NCBI RefSeq assembly: GCF_001713455.1
Contig: NZ_CP016463.1
Span: 372,001-436,000, forward strand
Direction: 5' to 3'
DNA length: 64,000 nucleotides
DNA from: Bosea sp. RAC05
GTDB lineage: Bacteria; Pseudomonadota; Alphaproteobacteria; Rhizobiales; Beijerinckiaceae
In this document: in pieces, positions 19,258 through 28,955 of the stretch
Layout of the letters: every line of letters starts with the position of its first letter
How positions within the stretch are numbered: position 1 is the stretch's first letter
Program-made: the position numbers and the translations under genes
The notes under the pieces: model-generated
What the model was told of the DNA's origin: nothing
Databases searched by the model: none
The model's input: only the letters and a program-made list of their open reading frames with translations

Positions 19258-21423
19258 ATGCGTGAAGTTGCGGCAAGCCTTGCCCCGTCTGCTGTGAAGC
19301 TCCGCAACCTCGTGGGCTTCGTCGAGTGTGTTGCGGCCATTGCCGAGGTCGCGCCAAAGTCGCTGCGCACCGCAAATAGCCTCGCACGCGCTTGCCAGGC
19401 GATCGCAAAGAAGTACGTCGACACCAAAGCCATCGCCGCCGTGGTGGCCATCAAGGAAGGAAACCGCACCGTTGGGCATCGCGTTGCGGGTCCCGAGGAT
19501 GCGGTTGCGATTGCACACGCCGTAGCGCATCGCCGGGCTTTGCCAGTTCAGCTGCATGGTCCGTTCGTTCCCGCTCTCGCGAAAAAATCGGGGCTGAGGC
19601 TCGCGAGAGTTCGTCCGCTGTCGAAAGATCCTGCAGTGGACGCGATGATGCGTTTCGCTGTCACGGACTTCGCGATGCGCCGCACCAGCCGCTTCGTTTC
19701 TGGTCACGGCAGCGGCTGGCATTCAGCCCTGCTGCTTCAGTCGGAAGGGTCTGCCGGCCCGGTGTTCAAGGTGCTTGCGGTATCCGACCCTGGGTGCACA
19801 CAGGTCCATATCGCTGAGCTCGTGATGCAGCGCGATCATGCCGGCTTCACCTTCACCGACGCGGGGGACCAGGCACTGCGCGCGGCAGTGGACCAGGCGA
19901 TTTTGGCGGGGCGTGAGACCAAATTCGGCGTCGAAGACGTGGTGCCGATGCATGATCATGTCCGCAATTTCCTCAATCGGACATCCCCTTTACTCGACGA
20001 GGTCGATCGGAAGCGCCTGATCCATGTTATTCGGCGCGCGGGTGCCATCGGCAATCAGGCCGCGATCGCAAAATTCCGGCGGTCGTTGTCTGAACAGCTT
20101 CAGCGCTACGCCTCGAGGGTGGGCGGTGCGTTCGTCTCCTTCGAGGCGATCGAGAAGTTTCTTCTCGCCAGGGCAGGATGGGACGAGCAGCACTACACCC
20201 GGATGAACCAGGCTTTCTCCGTTCTGAAGTGGCTCGACCCCAAAAAGATCAGCAACGAGCTCGTGCACCTCATCACCGCCGGCCGTCCGATCGAGGAGGT
20301 CATCCGGCTAAGATGCAAGCTCGCCAGGCCACTGCACCCCAAGGCCGTGAAGGTCGCAATCACCATGCGAGGCAAGCTATCGGCGCCGGCCGCGGCGCTG
20401 ATTGCTTGCCTCGATGCCCTCTATAAGCACGACCCCCATGTTCCACTTCTGGGTCGCGCGGAGCTGGCAGCCATCAGCCTGGTGATTCAAGACCAGTCAG
20501 ACCGTAGCAGTCTGCTCGCGGACATACCGCGGATCTTGCTGGCGCATCGCGATGACGATGGTCGCTTCTGCTATCCGGGGAAGGGCCTGCAGGACGTCTA
20601 TGGCTGGATGGCGAGATCCCTGAATGCAATGGACATGCAGCGCGGTATCGTGCGCTTCAAGGCTGGTGCTGCATCGTTGGATGCCCTGTTCCCGGCCGGT
20701 CGACGCGTTCACGCTCTCAAAGCTCTCAACGAGCGCTGGCATGCCTCGATTACCTCAGATTCAGAGGTCCTCCGCAAGAAGATCGAGGCCATCCGCTTGA
20801 ATCATCGCGTCCACGCCGACGAGGACGAGGACATGCTGATGGCGGACCTCTACCCCCATCCCATGAGCGCAGCCACAACGGTGGCCGGCGTCGCGATAAC
20901 GCCTCTGGTGACTGAGGACGCCATCTTCGCAGAGGGCCACAAGATGAACCACTGCGTCGCAAGCTTCGTCGCCGATGCGGCCTCGGGTGCCTGTTTTCTG
21001 GTTTCGTTGACCTGCGATGAGGGTTCCTCGACCGCCGAGCTGCGCCTCACGCCCTACCAGGAAGGTGACGACATCAGTGCGGAATGGCGGCTGGAGATCG
21101 TTCAGCACCTGGGACCGGGAAACGTCGACCCGCTGACGAAGCACGTGTCGGCGCTGGAGGGCCTGCTGCGCCAGATCGGGCTTGAGACCTTGCCGGCACT
21201 TGCAGAGCGGGTGGAGCGGGCTCATGCTTCTGCCGAGACGCTTTCCGACGTCAAATCCGGCGCGTTGACCATCGAGGGCCAGACCATGATCGCGGATCTG
21301 CACTTCGAGGCGGTGAAGAGCTACCTGCCGAACCACTGGCGCAGGATGGGCCGCCGCATGCTGGTCGATTATCTCGTTCAGAACTACGCCTTGGATGAAA
21401 TGCCGCGGCGCAACGCGGCCTGA
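19258..21423 (+). CDS. PcfJ-like domain protein
   Basis: A 721-residue protein whose C-terminal part matches the PcfJ-like domain: ITPLVTEDAIFAEGHKMNHC (about 540-565), then a strand pair FLVSLTCDEGSSTAELRL and a W-R-L-E-I segment ending QHLGPGN. PcfJ-like proteins are found on plasmids, phages and integrative elements, and their biochemical role is not established. The N-terminal 500 residues are mostly helical with no known motif. No signal peptide. It follows the RHH gene by 83 bases. This supports a mobile or accessory replicon. Confidence 0.8.
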   Translation: MREVAASLAPSAVKLRNLVGFVECVAAIAEVAPKSLRTANSLARACQAIAKKYVDTKAIAAVVAIKEGNRTVGHRVAGPEDAVAIAHAVAHRRALPVQLHGPFVPALAKKSGLRLARVRPLSKDPAVDAMMRFAVTDFAMRRTSRFVSGHGSGWHSALLLQSEGSAGPVFKVLAVSDPGCTQVHIAELVMQRDHAGFTFTDAGDQALRAAVDQAILAGRETKFGVEDVVPMHDHVRNFLNRTSPLLDEVDRKRLIHVIRRAGAIGNQAAIAKFRRSLSEQLQRYASRVGGAFVSFEAIEKFLLARAGWDEQHYTRMNQAFSVLKWLDPKKISNELVHLITAGRPIEEVIRLRCKLARPLHPKAVKVAITMRGKLSAPAAALIACLDALYKHDPHVPLLGRAELAAISLVIQDQSDRSSLLADIPRILLAHRDDDGRFCYPGKGLQDVYGWMARSLNAMDMQRGIVRFKAGAASLDALFPAGRRVHALKALNERWHASITSDSEVLRKKIEAIRLNHRVHADEDEDMLMADLYPHPMSAATTVAGVAITPLVTEDAIFAEGHKMNHCVASFVADAASGACFLVSLTCDEGSSTAELRLTPYQEGDDISAEWRLEIVQHLGPGNVDPLTKHVSALEGLLRQIGLETLPALAERVERAHASAETLSDVKSGALTIEGQTMIADLHFEAVKSYLPNHWRRMGRRMLVDYLVQNYALDEMPRRNAA

Positions 21424-21426
21424 CCG

Positions 21427-22428
21427 TCAGACTGCGCTGGCCCCCAATCTGGCACGCATCTGAGAAAAGAGGACTTGGCTCTCGCCGACGCTCGCATCGG
21501 GAATGACGACATCGGCGATGACCACCATGGCACCGCGGCGACCATCAGCTCCGGGCATGCCCAGACCGCCATAACTGCGCATTGATCGCGATTGGGTACC
21601 GGGTGAGAAATCCACGGCAACGATCGTGCCGTCGATGGCGGTCAGCTTCCTCGTACACCCCAGCGCCGCATCCCAGACGGGGATCCGTATCCGGGCAACG
21701 AGGTCATCTTGCTTCCTCAGGAACACTTGGTGCGGCTTGATCGTGACCCTGACTTCGAGATCCGCGCCAGAGACCCTGCCGGTCTCTTTGATGATCGAGC
21801 CTGTCTCGATGCCTGCTGGCACCCGGATTTTCCCGAGCTTGCCATGGGCCGCGCCATAGCCCTGGCAGGTCGAGCAGACGCACCATTGAATTTTCCCGGT
21901 CGATGAGCAGTCGACACAGGCAATCCGTGCTGTGGTCAGTCCATAGGACTGCTGGAACATGCCGTGACCCCGGCAAGAGGGACAGGTAACTCCGACAGGA
22001 ACCTCGACGCGGCCGAGGCCCTTGCAACCCGTACAGCTTGCCTGATGCCCACCGAGAGACACCACGCCGCCACGGTAGGCCTGCTCCAGAGAGATCTCTA
22101 TCTCCGCGCGTACCGGGGGTGGCGCTGCGCGGCGGTGATCGCGACGCTGGCTTGCCGCTTCCATGTCCCTGAAGACCTGATCAAAGCCCTCATGGAACGA
22201 GGGCTTGCGTCGGGCAGCGCGTTGGGCAAGCGCCCGCGCACGCAGTTGAGGATCGAGAAGGCATTGACGCGCAGCGTTGAGGGCCTTGAACCGCTCGACG
22301 TCCTCGGGCTTTGCTCCCTTGTCCGGATGCCAGTCTTTGGCGAGGCGACGGTACGCGGCTTTGACCGCAGCCTCATCTGCCGTCTCTGGCAAGCCGAGCA
22401 GGTCGAATGGATCGAATTCAGCAGTCAT
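21427..22428 (-). CDS. DnaJ-like co-chaperone with zinc-finger domain
   Basis: The ATG at 22428 overlaps the stop of the upstream membrane-protein gene (ATGA, 22425-22428). The 333-residue product has a J domain (residues 6-60, HPD at 34-36), no clear Gly/Phe-rich linker, four zinc-finger repeats (CTGCKGLG, CPSCRGHG, CVDCSSTG, CSTCQGYG) and a C-terminal substrate-binding beta domain. This is the type I DnaJ plan, but shorter than the canonical 370-380 residues and divergent enough that it is probably a specialised copy rather than the housekeeping DnaJ. It would stimulate DnaK ATPase activity. Linkage to an envelope protein suggests a particular client. Confidence 0.88.
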   Translation of the reverse strand: MTAEFDPFDLLGLPETADEAAVKAAYRRLAKDWHPDKGAKPEDVERFKALNAARQCLLDPQLRARALAQRAARRKPSFHEGFDQVFRDMEAASQRRDHRRAAPPPVRAEIEISLEQAYRGGVVSLGGHQASCTGCKGLGRVEVPVGVTCPSCRGHGMFQQSYGLTTARIACVDCSSTGKIQWCVCSTCQGYGAAHGKLGKIRVPAGIETGSIIKETGRVSGADLEVRVTIKPHQVFLRKQDDLVARIRIPVWDAALGCTRKLTAIDGTIVAVDFSPGTQSRSMRSYGGLGMPGADGRRGAMVVIADVVIPDASVGESQVLFSQMRARLGASAV

Positions 22429-23486
22429 CGCGCTGCAGCGGCGGTTCTCATTCCGCGGATGCCGGTGGGCCTGGCCTGCATGCCCCACAAGAGGAGCCCG
22501 AAGAAGCCGACGAAGACGAAGAAAGCCGACAGTGACGGGGCGATCGCATCGACAGGCGACCAGCCGAACCAGGCGGACACCCCCAACGAGAGGCCTGCGC
22601 AGAGAGAAGCCGCGTACGCCGTGAGAGCCGTCTTCTGATTTCCGGAGACGACAGCGATCAACAGCAACAGCGTGGCGCAACCTGTGAGCAACAGGCTATC
22701 GATGTAGCGGAACTGTTCGATAGCTTCACGATAGACGGGAGACTGGACCAGAATTGCGTAGACGCCCACCACAGCGCCGGCGCCGCTGATGATCCGCGGC
22801 AGCAGCCCTGGGCGATCGTAGTTCAGCCAGCCCCGCAAGAGCACGATGATCACGCCGGCAGCCGCGAGCGGCCCGAAAAATCCGAAGATCAGGGAAGACG
22901 GACCTGAGGGGATGCGGCGATCCGGAAGAAACTCAGATGCCGGCAGCAGACGCACGGACAGGAGGCGTACGGCATCCAGGGCGTTCGTGATCTCTGTGAT
23001 GCGCTTTGCCAGGACCGACGTCTCATAGACGTTCCAGGACGCAACCAGCTGGCACGTGGCGGTCAGGCGGATGACGAGTTCGCCTGACACATCGGCTCCG
23101 TCCTGACGCGATGACCTGGTCGCGACCGTCCAGGCCACCGGATCGTAGGGGAAAATGCCACTCTCCACGACGGCACCACCAGCCCGCCGCGATGCCACTT
23201 CGGCATCCAGGCGAGATCTCAGGTTCTGCAGGAAGTCGGAGCGGGATTCGACAGCTGTCGTCCGCGCCCTGAGGAAAAACGAGACCGCAAGCCGTGCGTC
23301 GTCAGGATGGACGAAACTGAGAACTTCGGGGCTGGTCGACCGCACCGGCGTCATCTTGGTGCCGAAGAACGGGACATTCTTCACAAAGGGCTCGACAGAC
23401 AAGCTGCCGCACCCCTGCTGAGCCATGCCGGGTGAGAGAAAGGCAGCGATCATCAGCCAGGCCAGAGCGGCAACGACGTGTCTCAT
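22425..23486 (-). CDS. membrane protein with exported N-terminal domain
   Basis: Start placed at ATG 23486, which gives a signal peptide or anchor (VVAALAWLMIAAFLSPGMAQ); an earlier start at 23546 is possible. Then comes a periplasmic-type domain (about 25-200, with Cys in QQGCGSL) and four to five hydrophobic helices in the C-terminal half (about 205-345), ending in a basic tail. The total is 353 residues. The 3' end overlaps the DnaJ-like gene. Function unknown. Confidence 0.75.
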   Translation of the reverse strand: MRHVVAALAWLMIAAFLSPGMAQQGCGSLSVEPFVKNVPFFGTKMTPVRSTSPEVLSFVHPDDARLAVSFFLRARTTAVESRSDFLQNLRSRLDAEVASRRAGGAVVESGIFPYDPVAWTVATRSSRQDGADVSGELVIRLTATCQLVASWNVYETSVLAKRITEITNALDAVRLLSVRLLPASEFLPDRRIPSGPSSLIFGFFGPLAAAGVIIVLLRGWLNYDRPGLLPRIISGAGAVVGVYAILVQSPVYREAIEQFRYIDSLLLTGCATLLLLIAVVSGNQKTALTAYAASLCAGLSLGVSAWFGWSPVDAIAPSLSAFFVFVGFFGLLLWGMQARPTGIRGMRTAAAAR

Positions 23487-23573
23487 TCCTGGGCCTCTCG
23501 GGCGCAAATCGTGCAAGATCGTTCCAGTGTCGAAGGATAACGGCACAATCGCAAGAGCCTGGCGTTCGAAATC

Positions 23574-23606
23574 GCCAATCCATCCTTCGCAAAAGAATGG
23601 ATTGGC
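23574..23606. promoter_or_regulatory. 10-base inverted repeat in divergent promoter region
   Basis: GCCAATCCAT (23574-23583) and ATGGATTGGC (23597-23606) are perfect arms with a 13-base spacer, in the 193-base gap between the membrane-protein operon and the RecD2-type helicase. This spacing suits a dimeric repressor. The same 10-mer occurs at 8958-8967 inside the hairpin after the gyrA operon. Confidence 0.45.
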
Positions 23607-23679
23607 CTTCCCGCATCATTGACATTCGCATCCCTGGACCGAAATGTGAACGTGATCGGGCGCCCGCTTATGGATTGAA

Positions 23680-26292
23680 ATGCGACACCTTCCTCCCCCT
23701 CGCATCAGGAAAGCTCCGCCACCGGCAGGGCAGGGGGATCTGTTCGCCGGGCCACCCGCGACAGCGCCTGCGGGTCCGGTTCAGCTTCAGAGCGCGAACC
23801 CGAAGCCTCCGGTTTATGCGGTTCGCATGCCGCCGCCGCCACGTCGTCCGCCTCCGCGGCTGCCATCACTTGCGTCTCGACCTGTTCAGCGGCCCGTAGA
23901 GGCGCAGGTTCCGGCTGCAGCACCTCCACCGAATCTGACCAAACCAAAATCGGGGTTGTCGGCTCTGCGGTCTTCTGCGCCGCCCGAGGACGAATTCGAT
24001 GATGGTCGCCCTCCGTCCCAGGAAGTGGATGAGGCCCCGCGCCCGGCACGGAAGGAGCAGGAGCCCGAACTGACCGAGATCAAGGTCAAGGTGGTTTCCG
24101 TTCTGCATCGCGCCAACGACGGCTTTACCGTCCTCAAGGTCCAGAAGGGTCGAGAGACCTTTTCAATGGCGACCAAATGCCCGTTCGACGTCGAGCCCGA
24201 GGACATGATCACCGGGCGTGGCCATTGGGGCAGTCACAAAGGATGGCGCACATTCAAGGCCGAGCTGGTGCTTCAGCACGCGCCCGAGACCAAGAACGGT
24301 ATCGTCACCTGGCTGAAAAGCCGTGCCGTGCTGGGCGTCGGCCACAGATCTGCATTGAAGCTGGTTGCCCATTTCGGCGACGAGGCCAAGGACGTCATGG
24401 ACCAGCCCGACCGGCTGGTCGAAGCCGGCATTGATCGGCAGAAGGCCGAGGCGATCGCAGAGGCCTGGGTCAAGAATGCCATGCAGCCCGAGCTGGTCGT
24501 CTTTCTCGGCGACCTCGGGCTCGGCGCCGGCATGATCCGCCGCGTGCTTGAGGCCTACGGAAGCACCGTTCGGGTCCAGATCAAGGAAAACCCTTGGCGC
24601 ATGGCCGAGCGTGTCCGCGGCATGGCATTCAAGACGGCTGACGATATCGCAAAGCGGTTTGGCCATCCTGCCGATTCACCCAAGCGCATCTGCGCGGCGA
24701 TGAGATCGGTGTTGTTCACGGCCACGCAGACCGACGGTCATTGCGGATTGCCGGTCGAGATCATGATCGAAAAGGCGGCTCGGCTGGCCGGGCTGAGCGA
24801 GAAAATCGTCGCGCAACATGTCGATGAAGCCCTCAACGGCGAGAGTGCGGTTTTCGACGAGCTCACCGGCCTTGCGATCTCTGTTGGTGTGCTGGAGCGT
24901 GAGAAATCACTGACGAAGCATCTGGCCCGCCTTCTTTCCCACAACGGGCTCGACAGGGAGGCCGCGGCTGAAGCGATCGCGGCCGCGGAGTACGATCTCG
25001 GCATCGAGCTCGATCCCAGCCAGCGGGACGCAGCGATGATGGCGCTGACCAACAAGGTCTGCGTGATCACCGGTGGCCCGGGCACAGGCAAGTCCACCAC
25101 TCAGAAAGTGATCGTTCACGCACTGGCGACCTTCGAGCGAAAGGTTTGCCTGGCGGCTCCGACAGGTCGGGCATCCAAGCGCCTGCAGGAAGTCTCAGGC
25201 CGCGATGCATCGACCTGCCATCGCCTGCTGCAGTGGCAGGAAGGGCGCTTCGTCCACGACGTCAACAATCAGATGAACGACGACTGGTTCATCGTCGACG
25301 AGTTCTCGATGGTCGACCTCGGCTTGGCCCATTCTTTCGTCCAGGCGATCGCTTCTGGCAGTGGCCTGACCATCGTCGGCGACGTCGACCAGCTCCCTTC
25401 CGTGGGCGACGGACAGGTGCTGCGCGATCTGATCCAGTCCGGCGTGATCCCGACATCCAGACTCAACGTCGTCCATCGCCAGTCCAACGATTCCCCGATC
25501 CCGACGGCAGCCAGTCGCATCAACAAGGGCCTGCCACCTCTGGAGCCTGGCGTCAGCCGGGTCGAAGGCTTCTCGATTGAGAACGTCGCTGAGCCTTCTC
25601 AGCTGATCAAGCGGGTCGTCGACCTCTTCACGCGCCAGTTGCCCGAGATGGGCTTCGACCCGATGAAGGACATCCAGGTCCTTGCGCCGATGCGGCGCCA
25701 TGATTGCGGTGTCGATGCGCTGAACAAGGCCATCAAGGCGGTGGTCAACCCCGTTATCGAGGGCGACGGGCGCACGGCCGATTTCGGGATCCGCCAGTTC
25801 ACGATCGGCGACCGCGTCATGCATACGCGCAACGACTACATCAAAGGCGTTTTCAACGGCGAGATCGGCATCGTCGGCTTCGTTGGGATGAAGGAGGACG
25901 ACAACGGCAAGTCGCACCAGTACATGCGGGTCGACTACCAGGATTTCGCTGCGATCTATAACGCCACAGACTGCGACGATCTTGAGATGGCTTACGCGAC
26001 CACGGTCCATAAGAGCCAGGGCTGCGAGTTCCCGGTCGTGATCATGGCCTGCCATCGCAGCCAGTCGAACATGCTCAAGCGCAATCTGCTCTACACCGGC
26101 GTGACGCGGGCAAAGAAGATCTGCACGCTGGTGGGGACGCCTGAGACCATCAGCAATGCCGCGGCCTCAGCCGACACCTCCAGCCGCTATACGGGCTTGG
26201 CTCATCGCCTGAAGGCAGAAATGGACCTAGTGCTTGAGCCGGCAGCCTATGCTCCGGCGCCGGGCGGATTCATTCAGATCGACGAGCCATGA
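23680..26292 (+). CDS. RecD2-type 5'-3' DNA helicase
   Basis: This 870-residue superfamily 1B helicase matches the RecD2 (RecD/TraA) group. A Pro-rich N-terminal extension of about 125 residues precedes an OB-like domain and tandem helix-hairpin-helix motifs (VLGVGHRSALKLVAHFG, DLGLGAGMIRRVLEAYG). Walker A is GGPGTGKST (465-473). The DEFS Walker B, GDVDQLPSVG and VVHRQS motifs follow, and the C-terminal UvrD-like motifs TVHKSQGCEF and YTGVTRAKK are present. RecD2 unwinds DNA and acts in repair and fork processing. The Pro-rich extension is unusual. A small gene is coupled at its 3' end. Confidence 0.92.
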   Translation: MRHLPPPRIRKAPPPAGQGDLFAGPPATAPAGPVQLQSANPKPPVYAVRMPPPPRRPPPRLPSLASRPVQRPVEAQVPAAAPPPNLTKPKSGLSALRSSAPPEDEFDDGRPPSQEVDEAPRPARKEQEPELTEIKVKVVSVLHRANDGFTVLKVQKGRETFSMATKCPFDVEPEDMITGRGHWGSHKGWRTFKAELVLQHAPETKNGIVTWLKSRAVLGVGHRSALKLVAHFGDEAKDVMDQPDRLVEAGIDRQKAEAIAEAWVKNAMQPELVVFLGDLGLGAGMIRRVLEAYGSTVRVQIKENPWRMAERVRGMAFKTADDIAKRFGHPADSPKRICAAMRSVLFTATQTDGHCGLPVEIMIEKAARLAGLSEKIVAQHVDEALNGESAVFDELTGLAISVGVLEREKSLTKHLARLLSHNGLDREAAAEAIAAAEYDLGIELDPSQRDAAMMALTNKVCVITGGPGTGKSTTQKVIVHALATFERKVCLAAPTGRASKRLQEVSGRDASTCHRLLQWQEGRFVHDVNNQMNDDWFIVDEFSMVDLGLAHSFVQAIASGSGLTIVGDVDQLPSVGDGQVLRDLIQSGVIPTSRLNVVHRQSNDSPIPTAASRINKGLPPLEPGVSRVEGFSIENVAEPSQLIKRVVDLFTRQLPEMGFDPMKDIQVLAPMRRHDCGVDALNKAIKAVVNPVIEGDGRTADFGIRQFTIGDRVMHTRNDYIKGVFNGEIGIVGFVGMKEDDNGKSHQYMRVDYQDFAAIYNATDCDDLEMAYATTVHKSQGCEFPVVIMACHRSQSNMLKRNLLYTGVTRAKKICTLVGTPETISNAAASADTSSRYTGLAHRLKAEMDLVLEPAAYAPAPGGFIQIDEP

Positions 26293-26591
26293 GCGAAGTG
26301 CTGCCGGAAAAGAAGCCGGGAGTTGCCGACGGCTGGGCCATCCGGCCACTGGAGTTCGAAAGCTGCGGTCAGTACCGCCATCTTGCTCGCGCCAGCACCG
26401 GTGCCGTTTACGAGGTGCTTGAGTTCGGCGCCTGGACCGAAAACAGGTTCAAGCTGACCATCCACGAAGGTGACGCCGCTAGAGTGCAGATCTCGCACGC
26501 GCCCACCCTGGCAAGAGCGCTTGCAGGCGCACAGAGCGACCACGAGACGCGCATTTTGGCCTCGCTGGTCGCCTTACCCCAGAATTCCTGA
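26289..26591 (+). CDS. hypothetical protein coupled to RecD2-type helicase
   Basis: A 100-residue cytoplasmic protein whose ATG overlaps the helicase stop (ATGA, 26289-26292). It has a compact beta-rich core followed by a helix. No motif is recognised. Coupling suggests an accessory role for the helicase or simple cotranscription. Confidence 0.7.
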   Translation: MSEVLPEKKPGVADGWAIRPLEFESCGQYRHLARASTGAVYEVLEFGAWTENRFKLTIHEGDAARVQISHAPTLARALAGAQSDHETRILASLVALPQNS

Positions 26592-26599
26592 AGGCTGGC

Positions 26600-27313
26600 C
26601 TAGAGGCCCGGCGCGAGCGTCGAGAAGGCCAGCCCGTAATGAACCTGTCGACGGCACTCGAATTCTGCTGCCGTGATCTCCCGTGCGACCCGTGCGCCTG
26701 CGTTGCCGGCAGACGGCAGCCTGCCGAAGAAGGCAGAGATCGCGCCGACCATTTCGACAGAACTCGCGCCGAAGAGCCTCGCAGCCAGCCCAGGAGGCAG
26801 ATCGCCTGACCCGGACAGAGACATGTCCTTCAGCTTCGCCAGATCCGAGTGGCGCAGCGCGAGGACTTCATCGGTGATGTCGACGCCGACCGAAGGAAGC
26901 TCGCCGAAACGAACGGTCGCCACGATGCTGCCCGGCAGTGCTGGATGCGAGAGTGGCAGGCAGATGGGGTCATGTTCACCCTCTCCATCGAAGAGAACGT
27001 GCAGGCTGTCCCCGTCCACGACATCCACACGCCCGTAGCGAGCCCGTGTCCCCTCAAAGAAGGCAACATCGCTCCCGACGATGGCTTCGACCGACGCCAG
27101 CCTCGAAAACAACGCATGCCGGCCGTCGGGGTAGACCAGCATACGTTGGTCGAGAACGGACCCGCCGTCGAAATGAGTCTCCCAGTCGACCTCAACTGCA
27201 GCTGTCGAAGGCTCTGCAAGATCAGTGGCCACGGCCTCGAGGCCAGACGACAAACGGGCGCCGTGAAGGCACCCGTCTTTCGTCACTCGTGAAATGCTGA
27301 CCAGCATCGTCAC
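26600..27313 (-). CDS. hypothetical protein
   Basis: 237 residues from a GTG that overlaps the upstream gene's stop (GTGA at 27310-27313); an internal ATG at 27307 is an alternative. Mostly beta-rich with acidic loops and a helical C-terminal 70 residues. No export signal. It is convergent with the 26289 gene, 8 bases apart. Family unknown. Confidence 0.65.
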   Translation of the reverse strand: MTMLVSISRVTKDGCLHGARLSSGLEAVATDLAEPSTAAVEVDWETHFDGGSVLDQRMLVYPDGRHALFSRLASVEAIVGSDVAFFEGTRARYGRVDVVDGDSLHVLFDGEGEHDPICLPLSHPALPGSIVATVRFGELPSVGVDITDEVLALRHSDLAKLKDMSLSGSGDLPPGLAARLFGASSVEMVGAISAFFGRLPSAGNAGARVAREITAAEFECRRQVHYGLAFSTLAPGL

Positions 27314-28263
27314 ATGCCCGGAGCAGGCGATGCGGCCGGCAGGCGGCGGGGCGGGGGAGGCCGGCGAGCCATCAGCGGCCGCTCGACAGGTGCAGCGACC
27401 TTGGGCTCGTCGGTGGGCACCGTAGCCTCAACCGAAACCTCGGCCGCAGCTGCGGGCTCGCCGTCCTCGTTGCCGAAGGTCTGATCGGCATCCTCATCCA
27501 CCAGAGCCGTGTGGTCAGCAGCCGTGTCGAGCTGCTCGGGCGCATCACCCTTCGAGACCGTGTCGACAGGCGCAGCGGAGCTCTCGATCGCGGCGTTTGC
27601 GTCCGCCAGACCCTCGGGCTCGCTCAGGCTCTGGACCGGCTCGGCATCCGGCTTGACGACAGGAACAGCCTGATCGACCGCTTCAGGAGAGCCTGCGCCG
27701 CGCGCTGCATCTGCCTCGCGGAAGCGGCGCTGTGCGGCCTCCTCGGGGCCATCGGCGGAGATCTCGTCAGGAGCGTCCTCGACCTCTTCAGTGGGCGCAT
27801 CGATGGTCTGCGAAGGAGCGGGGCAGCGCGCGATCGACGCCACGTAGCTCTCCAGCATGCGATAGGCTGACAGCAGATCATCGTTCTGGCGGTTCTTCTC
27901 GGCCTCGGCCAGCGCAACGCCGGCGTCGAGGCGCATGCGGGCGGCCTCAAGGGACGGGCCATTGAGGATCGTGAAGGTCTTGATGATGAACTTGTGCTCG
28001 ACAGTCGCCGGCTTGTCCTTGTGCTCCTTGGTGCGGGCACTCCAGTAGCCTTCGCAGTCGACCATGATCCGACGAGCCGCGACGTCCTCGTCAGGTTGCA
28101 GCAGACCCTCGATCTTCTCCAGGAGCTTGGTGCCCACCTGATCCCAGGCAAATGCCTTGATCCACTTGCTGTTGTCGGTCCGTCCGACCAGCACGGTGTA
28201 GGGGCGCTTCTGATCGTAGATGCCGTTCTGGCACTTCACGATCTCCAAAACGAGCTTCATCAC
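27310..28263 (-). CDS. protein with small globular N-terminal domain and long acidic disordered tail
   Basis: 317 residues. The first 95 form a beta-rich domain (KLVLEIVKCQNGIYDQKRPY, later KFIIKTFTIL), compatible with an OB-like fold but without a decisive motif. A helix follows (100-145), then about 150 residues of Glu/Asp/Ala/Pro low-complexity sequence ending in a Pro-rich basic segment. The domain plan (small fold plus acidic tail) is reminiscent of single-strand DNA-binding or scaffold proteins, but the tip motif of SSB is missing. It is coupled to the 26600 gene. Confidence 0.65.
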   Translation of the reverse strand: MMKLVLEIVKCQNGIYDQKRPYTVLVGRTDNSKWIKAFAWDQVGTKLLEKIEGLLQPDEDVAARRIMVDCEGYWSARTKEHKDKPATVEHKFIIKTFTILNGPSLEAARMRLDAGVALAEAEKNRQNDDLLSAYRMLESYVASIARCPAPSQTIDAPTEEVEDAPDEISADGPEEAAQRRFREADAARGAGSPEAVDQAVPVVKPDAEPVQSLSEPEGLADANAAIESSAAPVDTVSKGDAPEQLDTAADHTALVDEDADQTFGNEDGEPAAAAEVSVEATVPTDEPKVAAPVERPLMARRPPPPRRLPAASPAPGM

Positions 28264-28415
28264 ATTCTCCAGGGCGCGATCACACGATTGATGCGCAGAT
28301 TGTGGTGGCTATCCATGAAAGAAAGAAGCGATCGAGGAGATGCGTATGGACGGGCTCGCGAGCGGCATGGATAGTCGTCCGAAATTCATACGAATCGTCG
28401 GCAAGGAGTCGATTG

Positions 28416-28949
28416 ATGTTGAGGTTGGTACGAGTGGCTGCGCTGATCGCCGCCACATGCACAGGCATCCAGGGCGCGCACGCCTGGGAGACATGGACCA
28501 AGGACGGGGAGTGCTTCGCGCTGCTCGGCATGGACCCTGCTGCCGAGGTGACGGTGCGGCCGGCTGCGCGGCCCTATATCGCAATCAAGAACGCCCCCAA
28601 GCTCGACAACCACAATGGCGTGGTGGTGGTTTCTGGGTTCGGCGACGACACCGGTAACGAGGGAACGCTCGACATCGACGGCCAGGAATTCGGGCTGCTG
28701 ATCTACAACGGCGCCGGCTTTGTCCGGTCAGGCGAGCCCGAGCAGAAGGTTGTTGCGGCGCTGGAAGCCGGCAAGGAAGCACGGGTGACGTGGTTCCGGA
28801 AGGATGGCCTCGTGATCCAGGTCTACAAGCTCGACGGCTTCACCACCGCCAAGAAGACCATCGATACCGCCTGCCCGCGGCCGGGGTCAGCGCCTGCGAA
28901 AGTCGAGAAATCGTCCGACACCGCCCCGGTCAAGGGCAAGAAGCGCTAG
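28416..28949 (+). CDS. IalB-family-like exported protein
   Basis: The ATG at 28416 is chosen because AAGGAG lies 7 bases upstream and a signal peptide follows directly (LRLVRVAALIAATCTGIQGAHA). The mature protein ends with the pattern typical of invasion-associated locus B proteins: EQKVVAALEAGKEARVTWF, a turn, then VYKLDGFTTAKKTIDTAC. Two Cys (GECF and TACP) could form a disulphide. IalB-type proteins are periplasmic or envelope proteins of alphaproteobacteria with roles in host contact or envelope function. The Lys-rich C terminus is extra. Similarity is clearest in the C-terminal half. Confidence 0.6.
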   Translation: MLRLVRVAALIAATCTGIQGAHAWETWTKDGECFALLGMDPAAEVTVRPAARPYIAIKNAPKLDNHNGVVVVSGFGDDTGNEGTLDIDGQEFGLLIYNGAGFVRSGEPEQKVVAALEAGKEARVTWFRKDGLVIQVYKLDGFTTAKKTIDTACPRPGSAPAKVEKSSDTAPVKGKKR

Positions 28950-28955
28950 GCCTCC

